From contig JANTHB010000013.1 of assembly GCA_024762655.1 (NCBI GenBank), positions 1 to 51,575 of the forward strand: a stretch of 51,575 nt of DNA, read 5' to 3'. Below the pieces are notes generated by a model, which searched no databases, was not told the DNA's origin, and worked only from the letters and a program-made list of their open reading frames with translations. Positions 45,129 through 51,575 of the stretch are shown piece after piece. The DNA is from Bacteroidales bacterium (GTDB taxonomy: Bacteria; Bacteroidota; Bacteroidia; Bacteroidales; VadinHA17). The position numbers were made by a program, and so were the translations under genes. Positions within the stretch are counted from its first letter, which is position 1, and the number at the start of each line of letters is the position of its first letter.

Positions 45129-46520
45129 TCACTCTGTCCCCTGCTCTCTTTTCTCTTTCATCCTCGAAAAATAATCTTTCGCAGCTTTTTTCACTTTCGG
45201 TGCCAGCAACAATGCGGAGGTCATGGTGGGAATGGACATCAGAGCAAAAGAGCCGGAAACGAGACTCTCCACGGCCGTCAGGGAAGCGACGGAAGCGATC
45301 AGGATGGTGATCACATAAAAGACCGTGTATCCGTCTCGGGCGACCGGTCCTGCGAGAAAGTTGGAACATTTCCCGCCATAGTAGGAATACGAAAACATGG
45401 TGGACAGGGAAAAAACCAGGACTGCCAGCATCAGGATATATTTTCCGGCAAATGGGATGGCTTCGTTAAAAGCTCTTACGGTCAGTGATATTCCGTTCTC
45501 GTCGCCTGTTTTCCATACATCTGTCACCAATATTGCCAGGGCGGTAAGGGTGCATACAATCAGTGTATCAATGGCCGGTCCCAGCATGGCTACCAGGCCT
45601 TCCCTCACAGGTTCGGTGGTTTTGGCGGCGCCGTGCGCCATGGGAGCCGTGCCGATCCCCGCTTCATTGGAAAATGCAGCCCGCCGGGCTCCCAGAATGA
45701 TCAATCCGCCCAAAGCCCCTCCCATCATAGCGCTTCCATGATAATTTTCAGCATTGAAGGCATTGACGAAGATCATGGCCAGGTATGCCGGAACACGCTG
45801 GTAATGAATGATCAGGATGGCCATCACGGCAAGGAAATACAAAACCACCATGAAAGGAACCAGCCGGGAGGCTACTTTCCCGATACGCTTTATGCCCCCG
45901 AAAATAACCATTCCCACAAGACCTGTGATAACGATTCCGGTGATCAGATGCGACATAAAACCGGAGTGTACCCCCGCCGGGGTAAGCACCACATCATGCA
46001 ATATGGCCGTGAGCTGGTTCGCCTGAAAAATAGGAAGACTGCCAAACAATCCGGCCAGACTGAAGAACACCGCCAACGGCAGCCATTTCTTCCCCAGGCC
46101 CTCAACGATGAAATACATGGGACCTCCCTGTACCTCTCCGTTCCGGTCTTTCCCCCGGTACATAACGGCCAGGGTGGCGGTAAAGAATTTTGTGGCCATG
46201 CCCACCACGGCGGTCACCCACATCCAGAAAATAGCTCCCGGCCCACCGATAGCGATGGCTATTGCTACTCCGCTGATGTTTCCCATACCTACCGTGGCAG
46301 CCAATGCCGTGGACAAAGCCTGAAAGTGGTTGATCTGACCGGGATCATCCGGATTATCATACTTTCCGCGTAAAACATTTACGGCGTGTCCTATGTATCT
46401 GAACGGAACAAATCCCGAATAGATCAGAAAGAACAATCCGCCACCCAGCAATAGAACCAGTAACGGTATATCCCAGATCCAGTCTGCAAATGCAATAATC
46501 GCCTGCTCAATTCCACTCAT
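45129..46520 (-). CDS. Alanine/glycine:cation symporter (AGCS family)
   Basis: 463 residues with about 10-11 membrane helices. AGCS features: FQALSTALAATVGMGNISGVAIAIAIGGPGAIFWMW near the N-terminus, VQGGPMYFIVEGLG and RRAAFSNEAGIGTAPMAHGAA. It imports alanine or glycine with sodium or protons. It stands 54 bases after the molybdoenzyme operon and may share its transcript; no functional link is obvious. Confidence 0.95.
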   Translation of the reverse strand: MSGIEQAIIAFADWIWDIPLLVLLLGGGLFFLIYSGFVPFRYIGHAVNVLRGKYDNPDDPGQINHFQALSTALAATVGMGNISGVAIAIAIGGPGAIFWMWVTAVVGMATKFFTATLAVMYRGKDRNGEVQGGPMYFIVEGLGKKWLPLAVFFSLAGLFGSLPIFQANQLTAILHDVVLTPAGVHSGFMSHLITGIVITGLVGMVIFGGIKRIGKVASRLVPFMVVLYFLAVMAILIIHYQRVPAYLAMIFVNAFNAENYHGSAMMGGALGGLIILGARRAAFSNEAGIGTAPMAHGAAKTTEPVREGLVAMLGPAIDTLIVCTLTALAILVTDVWKTGDENGISLTVRAFNEAIPFAGKYILMLAVLVFSLSTMFSYSYYGGKCSNFLAGPVARDGYTVFYVITILIASVASLTAVESLVSGSFALMSIPTMTSALLLAPKVKKAAKDYFSRMKEKREQGTE

Positions 46521-46574
46521 TCATCCTACGGTTTAATATTCTGTTCTGAATTCATGCCTTTGTCTTCTGATCTG

Positions 46575-47909
46575 TTACCCTGCTTCGTTTTCAGGCTTTT
46601 CGTAATATTTCCCGAAAGATACGAACATTCCGGGTATTTCCTGTTCCAGATAAAACTCTGTCCTGTCAACGATCTCTCCTGCCAGGAGAAGGGTGAATAA
46701 CAACGGAAGATAGGCAGGGCCGGTGATCAGATAAAAAGCTGCCGAAGCCAAGGCCGTTAAACGGATCACCAGAAGCGGGAGATATCTGATCTTACCATAA
46801 CGGTATAGGCTCATCTTTCGTATCAGGTAAAGGGCTATTTTCAGAAACAGGATAAACAGGATGGCATAGGACTGCATCCATGCCATGCTGATCCATAGCA
46901 GGCTTGTCAGCATGGCGCTGCTGCTGTGAATCAAAAACAGCCATCTGTTTCCGGCAAAACGGTAAACCTGATCCATAGCCCATAGTGTCAGCACACCTGC
47001 TGTAAGGGCCACCAGACCCAAAACCGGTTTGCCGGGGAAAAGAAAATACAGACATGCAATGGCAAAAAACAAAGAAAAACCGGTGATTTCCCTGCTCAGC
47101 CAGGAATGCCCGACATTTCGCAAGGCTTTCAGGGCCCTTGCCGGTTTCCCCAGATGCAACAGACTCAGTCCGGTAGCGAGAAGTCCTGTCCCCGCAAAAA
47201 GGAGAAAAAACATAGTATGCGGATGAATGAGGTTCCGTGCCAGCAACCCTGTCATCAAAGGCACGAGCAGGGTAAACGCCAGCAGGCTCCATTCCCTCTT
47301 CAGACTTATCTTTCCCGCTCCGTATCGTACCGGAAGAGGCTTTTCTTCATCACCCGGGGAATAACGATAAGAAGTATCCGGCATCGCAGGAAGCGGGGCA
47401 GCTTTCATGTGTAAAAGCGGAACCGTATTTTTTTCAGGAAATCCGGCAGCCTGTATAGCTGCTTCCGATTCAAACGCTCCAAAAGACAGCGCATCCACAG
47501 GACAGCCTGCCACGCAGGCCGGCTCCTCTCCCTGTTGCAAACGTTCCGTACAGAAGGTACATTTTTCCATCGTCCCGGTTGTTTCATTGAATTGTGGCGC
47601 ATCGTACGGACAGGCCCATGTACAGTAACGACAGCCTATACATTCGTCCCGGTTCAGTAGGACCGCTCCGGTAGCCGGATCGCGGGTATAGGCCCCGGCC
47701 GGACAGGCGGCGATACAGGGAGCTTCCTGACAATGATTGCAGGCCAGTGAATAAAAAAACACAGGCATCCCAGGCAACCGGAACGGGTTAAAGGTATAGA
47801 CCTGCCGCCAGGGAACGGCAGACCTCCCTTCGTTGGCAATAGAACAGGCGATCACACAAGCCTCACAGCCCACACATGCTTCCCTGTCATATATAAATCC
47901 CCTGTTCAT
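46575..47909 (-). CDS. Fused 4x[4Fe-4S] electron-transfer and DmsC-type membrane anchor subunit
   Basis: 444 residues joining two normally separate subunits. Residues 1-~165 are a DmsB-like ferredoxin with 16 cysteines in four groups (CVGCEACVIAC, CNHCQEAPCIAAC, CIGCRYCTWAC, and CTFC plus CVAGC). After a linker rich in Pro and charged residues, about eight hydrophobic helices follow (residues ~210-425) beginning WSLLAFTLLVPLMTGLLARNL, a DmsC-like quinol-oxidising anchor. It passes electrons between the menaquinone pool and the catalytic subunit encoded just upstream (ATGA overlap). The fusion removes the need for a third gene. Confidence 0.9.
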   Translation of the reverse strand: MNRGFIYDREACVGCEACVIACSIANEGRSAVPWRQVYTFNPFRLPGMPVFFYSLACNHCQEAPCIAACPAGAYTRDPATGAVLLNRDECIGCRYCTWACPYDAPQFNETTGTMEKCTFCTERLQQGEEPACVAGCPVDALSFGAFESEAAIQAAGFPEKNTVPLLHMKAAPLPAMPDTSYRYSPGDEEKPLPVRYGAGKISLKREWSLLAFTLLVPLMTGLLARNLIHPHTMFFLLFAGTGLLATGLSLLHLGKPARALKALRNVGHSWLSREITGFSLFFAIACLYFLFPGKPVLGLVALTAGVLTLWAMDQVYRFAGNRWLFLIHSSSAMLTSLLWISMAWMQSYAILFILFLKIALYLIRKMSLYRYGKIRYLPLLVIRLTALASAAFYLITGPAYLPLLFTLLLAGEIVDRTEFYLEQEIPGMFVSFGKYYEKPENEAG

Positions 47910-49945
47910 ATTGTTTTTTCTATCTCTACCAGATTATCATGAAAAGCCGTACCATGTCCCATATCGGTTTCGCGGGGAGCACTCAGAAGATTCACCCCTC
48001 CCCCTTCACTTATCCAGTAACCGTTGGGCAGTACCACACATCCGGGCAGCAGACCGTAATCGTAACGAGAGCGTACTTTCAGTTCGCCCCTGCTATTGTA
48101 TATCCTGATAAGGTCTCCGTCACCTATTCCTCTCCTTCGGGCATCCTCCGGATTAATCCCAGCCACCGGTCCGGGGTCCACCTGTTTTATAACCCGGAGG
48201 TTCCCAAACTGTGAGTGGATCCGGTTTTTGGTATTGGGCGTCAGCAAATACAGCGAGTATTCACTTTTCTCCGGCACTTCTTCGGGCGGGTCAAAGGAAG
48301 GTAAAGGATTGACCCCCCACAGCCCTGCTAATTTTTCGGAATATAGTTCGATCTTTCCACTGGCAGTGGGAAAATGTCCGTCTGCAAAAGCAATCTCTTC
48401 TGCCTCAGGTGCTATCACAGGTTCACCGGACAGTTTCTCCCACGAAAGCTCCGGATACTTTCCCAATTGTTGTTTCAACCAGTCTTCCAGATCCTCATTA
48501 TTGTTCGGCAGAATACCCTGTAAGGCGTCTTTGCTGTAACCCAGTTCCCTGGCCAGCAGATAATAGATTTCGGTTTCGGGCTTCACTTCTCCCGGAGGAT
48601 CGATGACTTTTTGCTTAAGCTGAATGTAAGGATGCCAGTATGAACCCACCAGGTCTGCCTGCTCAAACATGCTTTTTGCCGGCAGAATGATATCTGCTTC
48701 CCGGGCGGTATCGGTCATAAACTGTTCTACGACCACACGGAATTCTGCTTTTCCAAAAGCTTTCAGCACACTCGCCGTATCTGGGTTCTGCGTTACGGGA
48801 TTTCCGCGTTCCACCCAGATCATCTTAATCTCCGGATTTTCTTGCCGTAGCAGGTCTTCCCCCAGACGGGCCCTGGAAATGGTTTGCCGGAATAGCGTAT
48901 TTTTCTTGTCGGGATAATAGGATAATGGCTCTTTCACCGTATCAAACACATAGCTCTGCAAATTGGCATAATGCCAGCAGGCTCCCGGCTTGCCTATATT
49001 TCCCGTAATCACCGAAAGACTCAGCAAGCACCGGATCGTCTGCCCCCCGTTGGTATAACGCTGCATCCCGTAGCCCGGGATCAGGGTCATGGGGCGGATC
49101 TCCCCGAACATACCGGCAAGTTTCATAACATAATTCACGGGGATGCCTGTAAGCCGGCTCACATGATCCGGCGTATATGGGGCAAGAGACGCTTTGAAAG
49201 CCTCATACCCTTGCACATGTTTTTGAATAAATTCATGGTCCACCAGGTCGTTTTCTATCAAATAACGGGCAATCCCCAGGGCCAGGGCTCCGTCTGTCCC
49301 GGGGCGGGGCTGGATCAGCAGGTCGGCCTTTTCGGCCGTGAGGGTACGCCGGGGGTCTATCACCACCAGTTTAGCCCCCCGGTCCTGCGCTTTCCTGACA
49401 AAGAGCATTTCCTGTACATTCGTCTCCGCCGCATTTTTACCCCACATTACAATCAGCCGGGCATGCTCCAGATCCCACGGCACATTGTGCCGGTTATCAC
49501 CCAGCATAAGCCGGGTAGCCTCGAGTCCTGCCGGCCAGCAGAGATTGCCGTAAGGGATGGTGGCTCCTCCGAACAAACGCCAGAAAGCCATAGAAAAATC
49601 ATTGACCAGGCCTGAGGTGCCACTGGAAGCATAAAAGAAAATGCTATGAGGCCCGTAACGGTCTTTGTAATGCGCCATGTTTCCGGCAATCTCCCTGAGA
49701 GCCTGCGGCCAGGATATTCGCCGAAAACGGCCTTCTGCATCCTTTTTCAGAGGATATAGAATCCGGTCTTCCGCATAGACCCGTTCCGGATAGCTTTGGC
49801 CCTTCAGACACATCCCTTCCGGGGTGGCACGGTTGGCCGGTTGTGCACTATATCCGGTTATACGTCCATCCTCCACATGTACCCGGAAGCTGCAGGTACT
49901 GTAACAGTTTCTCGGACATACGGTATGGATCCGTTGAATTGCCAT
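47906..49945 (-). CDS. Molybdopterin oxidoreductase catalytic subunit, probable Cys-ligated Mo, no Tat signal
   Basis: 679 residues from the ATG at 49945. The N-terminal [4Fe-4S] motif is Cys10-x3-Cys14-x3-Cys18 with Cys46. The predicted Mo ligand is Cys136 in YGNLCWPAG, followed by the usual VMWGKNAAET loop. A molybdopterin-dinucleotide-binding domain occupies the C-terminus (TPNTKNRIHSQFGN ... VVLPNGYWIS). Cysteine ligation points to the thiosulfate/polysulfide/nitrate-like branch rather than Ser-ligated DMSO reductase. No twin-arginine signal is visible, even in the 27-codon upstream extension, so the enzyme may face the cytoplasm. It is co-transcribed with the fused FeS/anchor subunit. 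Substrate unknown. Confidence 0.9.
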   Translation of the reverse strand: MAIQRIHTVCPRNCYSTCSFRVHVEDGRITGYSAQPANRATPEGMCLKGQSYPERVYAEDRILYPLKKDAEGRFRRISWPQALREIAGNMAHYKDRYGPHSIFFYASSGTSGLVNDFSMAFWRLFGGATIPYGNLCWPAGLEATRLMLGDNRHNVPWDLEHARLIVMWGKNAAETNVQEMLFVRKAQDRGAKLVVIDPRRTLTAEKADLLIQPRPGTDGALALGIARYLIENDLVDHEFIQKHVQGYEAFKASLAPYTPDHVSRLTGIPVNYVMKLAGMFGEIRPMTLIPGYGMQRYTNGGQTIRCLLSLSVITGNIGKPGACWHYANLQSYVFDTVKEPLSYYPDKKNTLFRQTISRARLGEDLLRQENPEIKMIWVERGNPVTQNPDTASVLKAFGKAEFRVVVEQFMTDTAREADIILPAKSMFEQADLVGSYWHPYIQLKQKVIDPPGEVKPETEIYYLLARELGYSKDALQGILPNNNEDLEDWLKQQLGKYPELSWEKLSGEPVIAPEAEEIAFADGHFPTASGKIELYSEKLAGLWGVNPLPSFDPPEEVPEKSEYSLYLLTPNTKNRIHSQFGNLRVIKQVDPGPVAGINPEDARRRGIGDGDLIRIYNSRGELKVRSRYDYGLLPGCVVLPNGYWISEGGGVNLLSAPRETDMGHGTAFHDNLVEIEKTI

Positions 49946-50053
49946 TGTAGGTTTGCGGTTTGCTGTCGAAAGATAGAGAAAATAAATTTTTATTAACTTT
50001 AACTTCCGGTAAAACCTATTCATCAACCCGTTTTATAAATAAACCCAAAACAG

Positions 50054-50623
50054 ATGTATCTTCACCGAAACCGGCAAATCCGGATCGTTCTTAATATTTC
50101 TGCTTTACTATCCTTGTTTTTCATGGTCGTCCTGCACATGATCGACCGGCACCTGATCACCCCTGCAACGCCGGCGGGAATCGTCTCCCTGGAGCTGACC
50201 GGAAATACTGCAGTCCTGAGCAGGATCCTGGAGGCCTGGCACGGAACACCCCTGCTATGGGCTATGCTGAGTCTTGGTATCGACTATGCTTTCATCCTGT
50301 CTTACACCTCATTTCTTTTCTTAATTTGCATGATGCTGGCCTCACAATACAAACAACGTCACCGTTTTATTTCCCGGGCCGGTATTATCCTCGGATCTCT
50401 GCAACCTGTTGCCGGCCTGGCAGACATGGGCGAAAATTATTTTCTGATCAGGACGCTGCTTGCTGCAAAACCTTTGCGTGTGATTGCACTGGCACGGGTG
50501 GCTGCCGTTCTTAAATTTATCCTGGTTTCAGCAGCCATGTTCTATTTACTGGTTGTATTGTTTTTTCTCCTTAAAGAACGCTTGAGGAAGAAATCTTCCG
50601 GAGCCTTTACCCCCGGCCCGTAA
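50054..50623 (+). CDS. Four-helix integral membrane protein of unknown function
   Basis: 189 residues with four clear hydrophobic helices (about residues 11-28, 75-95, 100-125 and 145-175) and a basic C-terminal tail. The loop after helix 1 contains TPAGIVSLELTGN and the third helix region GLADMGENYFL, features I have seen in uncharacterised small membrane proteins. It is divergent from the molybdoenzyme operon and followed by a convergent SDR. Function unknown. Confidence 0.8.
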   Translation: MYLHRNRQIRIVLNISALLSLFFMVVLHMIDRHLITPATPAGIVSLELTGNTAVLSRILEAWHGTPLLWAMLSLGIDYAFILSYTSFLFLICMMLASQYKQRHRFISRAGIILGSLQPVAGLADMGENYFLIRTLLAAKPLRVIALARVAAVLKFILVSAAMFYLLVVLFFLLKERLRKKSSGAFTPGP

Positions 50624-50647
50624 CGCGTGTTTCAGACCGGCAGTTAA

Positions 50648-51457
50648 TCAGCCTTCAAAAGGAGATTCCGGTTCTTTGGACATAAAATAGAGGGTTAGCC
50701 GGTCCATCAGGCGCGGCGAAAACTTGCGTAAAAAGAATACCGCTTTTCCGGTAGGTGTCAGTACTATAAACCTCCGGTTGTTTTTAATCCCGAAATAGAT
50801 TTTTTTGGCCACCTGTTCTGCCGTCATCATCTTGCCCTCCACCCTGGGGGAGATCATCTGGGGGGTACCCAGCGCTGTCAGGGCTGCTTTTCGAATATTG
50901 GTACTGGTAAAACCGGGAGCAATGATAAAAACCTGCAGACCCTGCCTGCGATATTCCATACGCAAGGTCTCCAGGAACCCGTGCATGGCAAATTTGGAAG
51001 CGGAATAGGCTGTCCGCCCCGGTAAACCCTGAAAACCGGCCAGCGAAGAAACGCCGGCCACCGTTCCTTTGGATTCAAGCAGATAAGGAAGGGCATATTT
51101 CGTGCAGTTTACCGTGCCCCAGAAGTTGGTCTGCATCACGGTATGAAACACCTCCAGCATCATTTCTCCGAAAACAGCCCGCATGCTTATACCGGCATTG
51201 TTAATCAAAACGTCTATCCGGCCGAAACGATCTACCGTTTTATCTATCAGATTCTTACAATCATTTTCTTTTCTGACGTCTGTCGGAACTGTCAGAACCG
51301 TAATACCCTGTTGATGAAAATCCTTTTCAATCTTTACTAGTTTGTCCTTTGATCTGGCCGCCAGAACCACCCTAGATCCCTTTTCCCCGAAAAAACGGGC
51401 CGTAGCATATCCGATCCCCGAGGTAGCCCCTGTTATGATTACAACCCTGTCTGTCAC
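50648..51457 (-). CDS. Short-chain dehydrogenase/reductase
   Basis: 269 residues. Classical SDR: TGATSGIGYATARFF (cofactor binding; Arg in AARSKDK suggests NADP), NNAGISMRA, catalytic Ser in VSSLAG and YSASKFAMHGF (Tyr and Lys). The C-terminus is extended with an amphipathic stretch (FFLRKFSPRLMDRLTLYFM), as in SDRs that associate with membranes or act on lipids. The substrate is unknown. It has its own promoter. Confidence 0.92.
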   Translation of the reverse strand: MTDRVVIITGATSGIGYATARFFGEKGSRVVLAARSKDKLVKIEKDFHQQGITVLTVPTDVRKENDCKNLIDKTVDRFGRIDVLINNAGISMRAVFGEMMLEVFHTVMQTNFWGTVNCTKYALPYLLESKGTVAGVSSLAGFQGLPGRTAYSASKFAMHGFLETLRMEYRRQGLQVFIIAPGFTSTNIRKAALTALGTPQMISPRVEGKMMTAEQVAKKIYFGIKNNRRFIVLTPTGKAVFFLRKFSPRLMDRLTLYFMSKEPESPFEG

Positions 51458-51491
51458 CGGCTATTATTCTTTCTTTAAGAAAATAAAAAAT

Positions 51492-51499
51492 CAAATATA
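51492..51499 (-). promoter_or_regulatory. -7 element for the SDR gene
   Basis: The minus strand reads TATATTTG, exact consensus, about 35 bases before the ATG; no clear -33 box. The rest of the sequence to the window end shows no gene. Confidence 0.45.
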
Positions 51500-51575
51500 T
51501 AATTATATCCGTCTTTTTCCCATTTTTCAGAAAGGATTTATGGAAATCCGTGATAAATTTTTCAGTTTTCTCTCT

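Noticed and set aside
45633-46373. Plus-strand open frame inside the AGCS symporter gene
   Set aside because: A His/Gln-rich product typical of an antisense shadow of a membrane-protein gene.
47906-49945. Annotation as DMSO reductase DmsA
   Set aside because: The predicted Mo ligand is Cys, not Ser, and the Tat signal is missing.

Overview
The window looks like a chromosomal segment of an anaerobic or facultatively anaerobic member of the Bacteroidota, probably Bacteroidales or a near relative. Evidence seen directly: the Bacteroidota promoter pattern (TTTG, about 19-22 bases, TAnnTTTG) recurs upstream of genes, and Shine-Dalgarno sequences are mostly absent. Lineage-typical families are present: five-repeat DUF349 protein, DUF4295 next to L28/L33, DUF5916, a DUF3108 protein, a hybrid two-component (HTCS) regulator, and the neighbourhood clpC < > gyrA - TPR protein. 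A glycyl radical enzyme and a molybdopterin oxidoreductase suggest anaerobic metabolism. No CRISPR, prophage, rRNA or transposase gene was found.

Layout. 1-7.2 kb holds housekeeping genes: a DUF349 protein (5' end cut by the window edge), pyrG, yidC with an unusual TPR insertion, sucD and a sirtuin. 7.4-11.7 kb holds fabG, two tandem paralogous TPR lipoproteins and an M48 membrane protease. 11.7-12.0 kb carries tRNA-Gly(CCC) and tRNA-Thr(CGT) on the minus strand. 12.1-15 kb is a scar region: a TonB-receptor N-terminus joined to the C-terminus of an apparent PA14-type protein, then two exported proteins of unknown function. 15-19.9 kb encodes a DUF5916 barrel protein, then a Tat-type aldo/keto reductase overlapping a CE15 glucuronoyl esterase. 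19.9-31 kb is conserved core: cinA, rpmB-rpmG-DUF4295, ftsY-rimO, clpC (minus), gyrA and a TPR protein.

31-38.5 kb is accessory. It has an orphan PAS histidine kinase, then a radical SAM activase and a glycyl radical enzyme under a near-consensus promoter, then a ROK kinase and a DeoR regulator. Between the enzyme and the kinase sits a small 23S-IVS-type four-helix-bundle gene flanked by inverted arrays of a degenerate GCTAAG hexamer, resembling a small inserted cassette. 38.6-42.5 kb contains an HTCS regulator followed by a 21-bp-spaced direct repeat next to a promoter and two paralogous small lipoproteins of no family I recognise. This is the best candidate for an undescribed regulator-lipoprotein module.

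42.5-51.5 kb holds a cold-shock gene divergent from a GntP-type permease, a minus-strand series (Mo-oxidoreductase, fused FeS/membrane-anchor subunit, AGCS symporter, DUF3108 protein), a four-helix membrane protein and an SDR. Functions of the glycyl radical enzyme, the Mo-enzyme and the lipoprotein pair are inferred only at family level.
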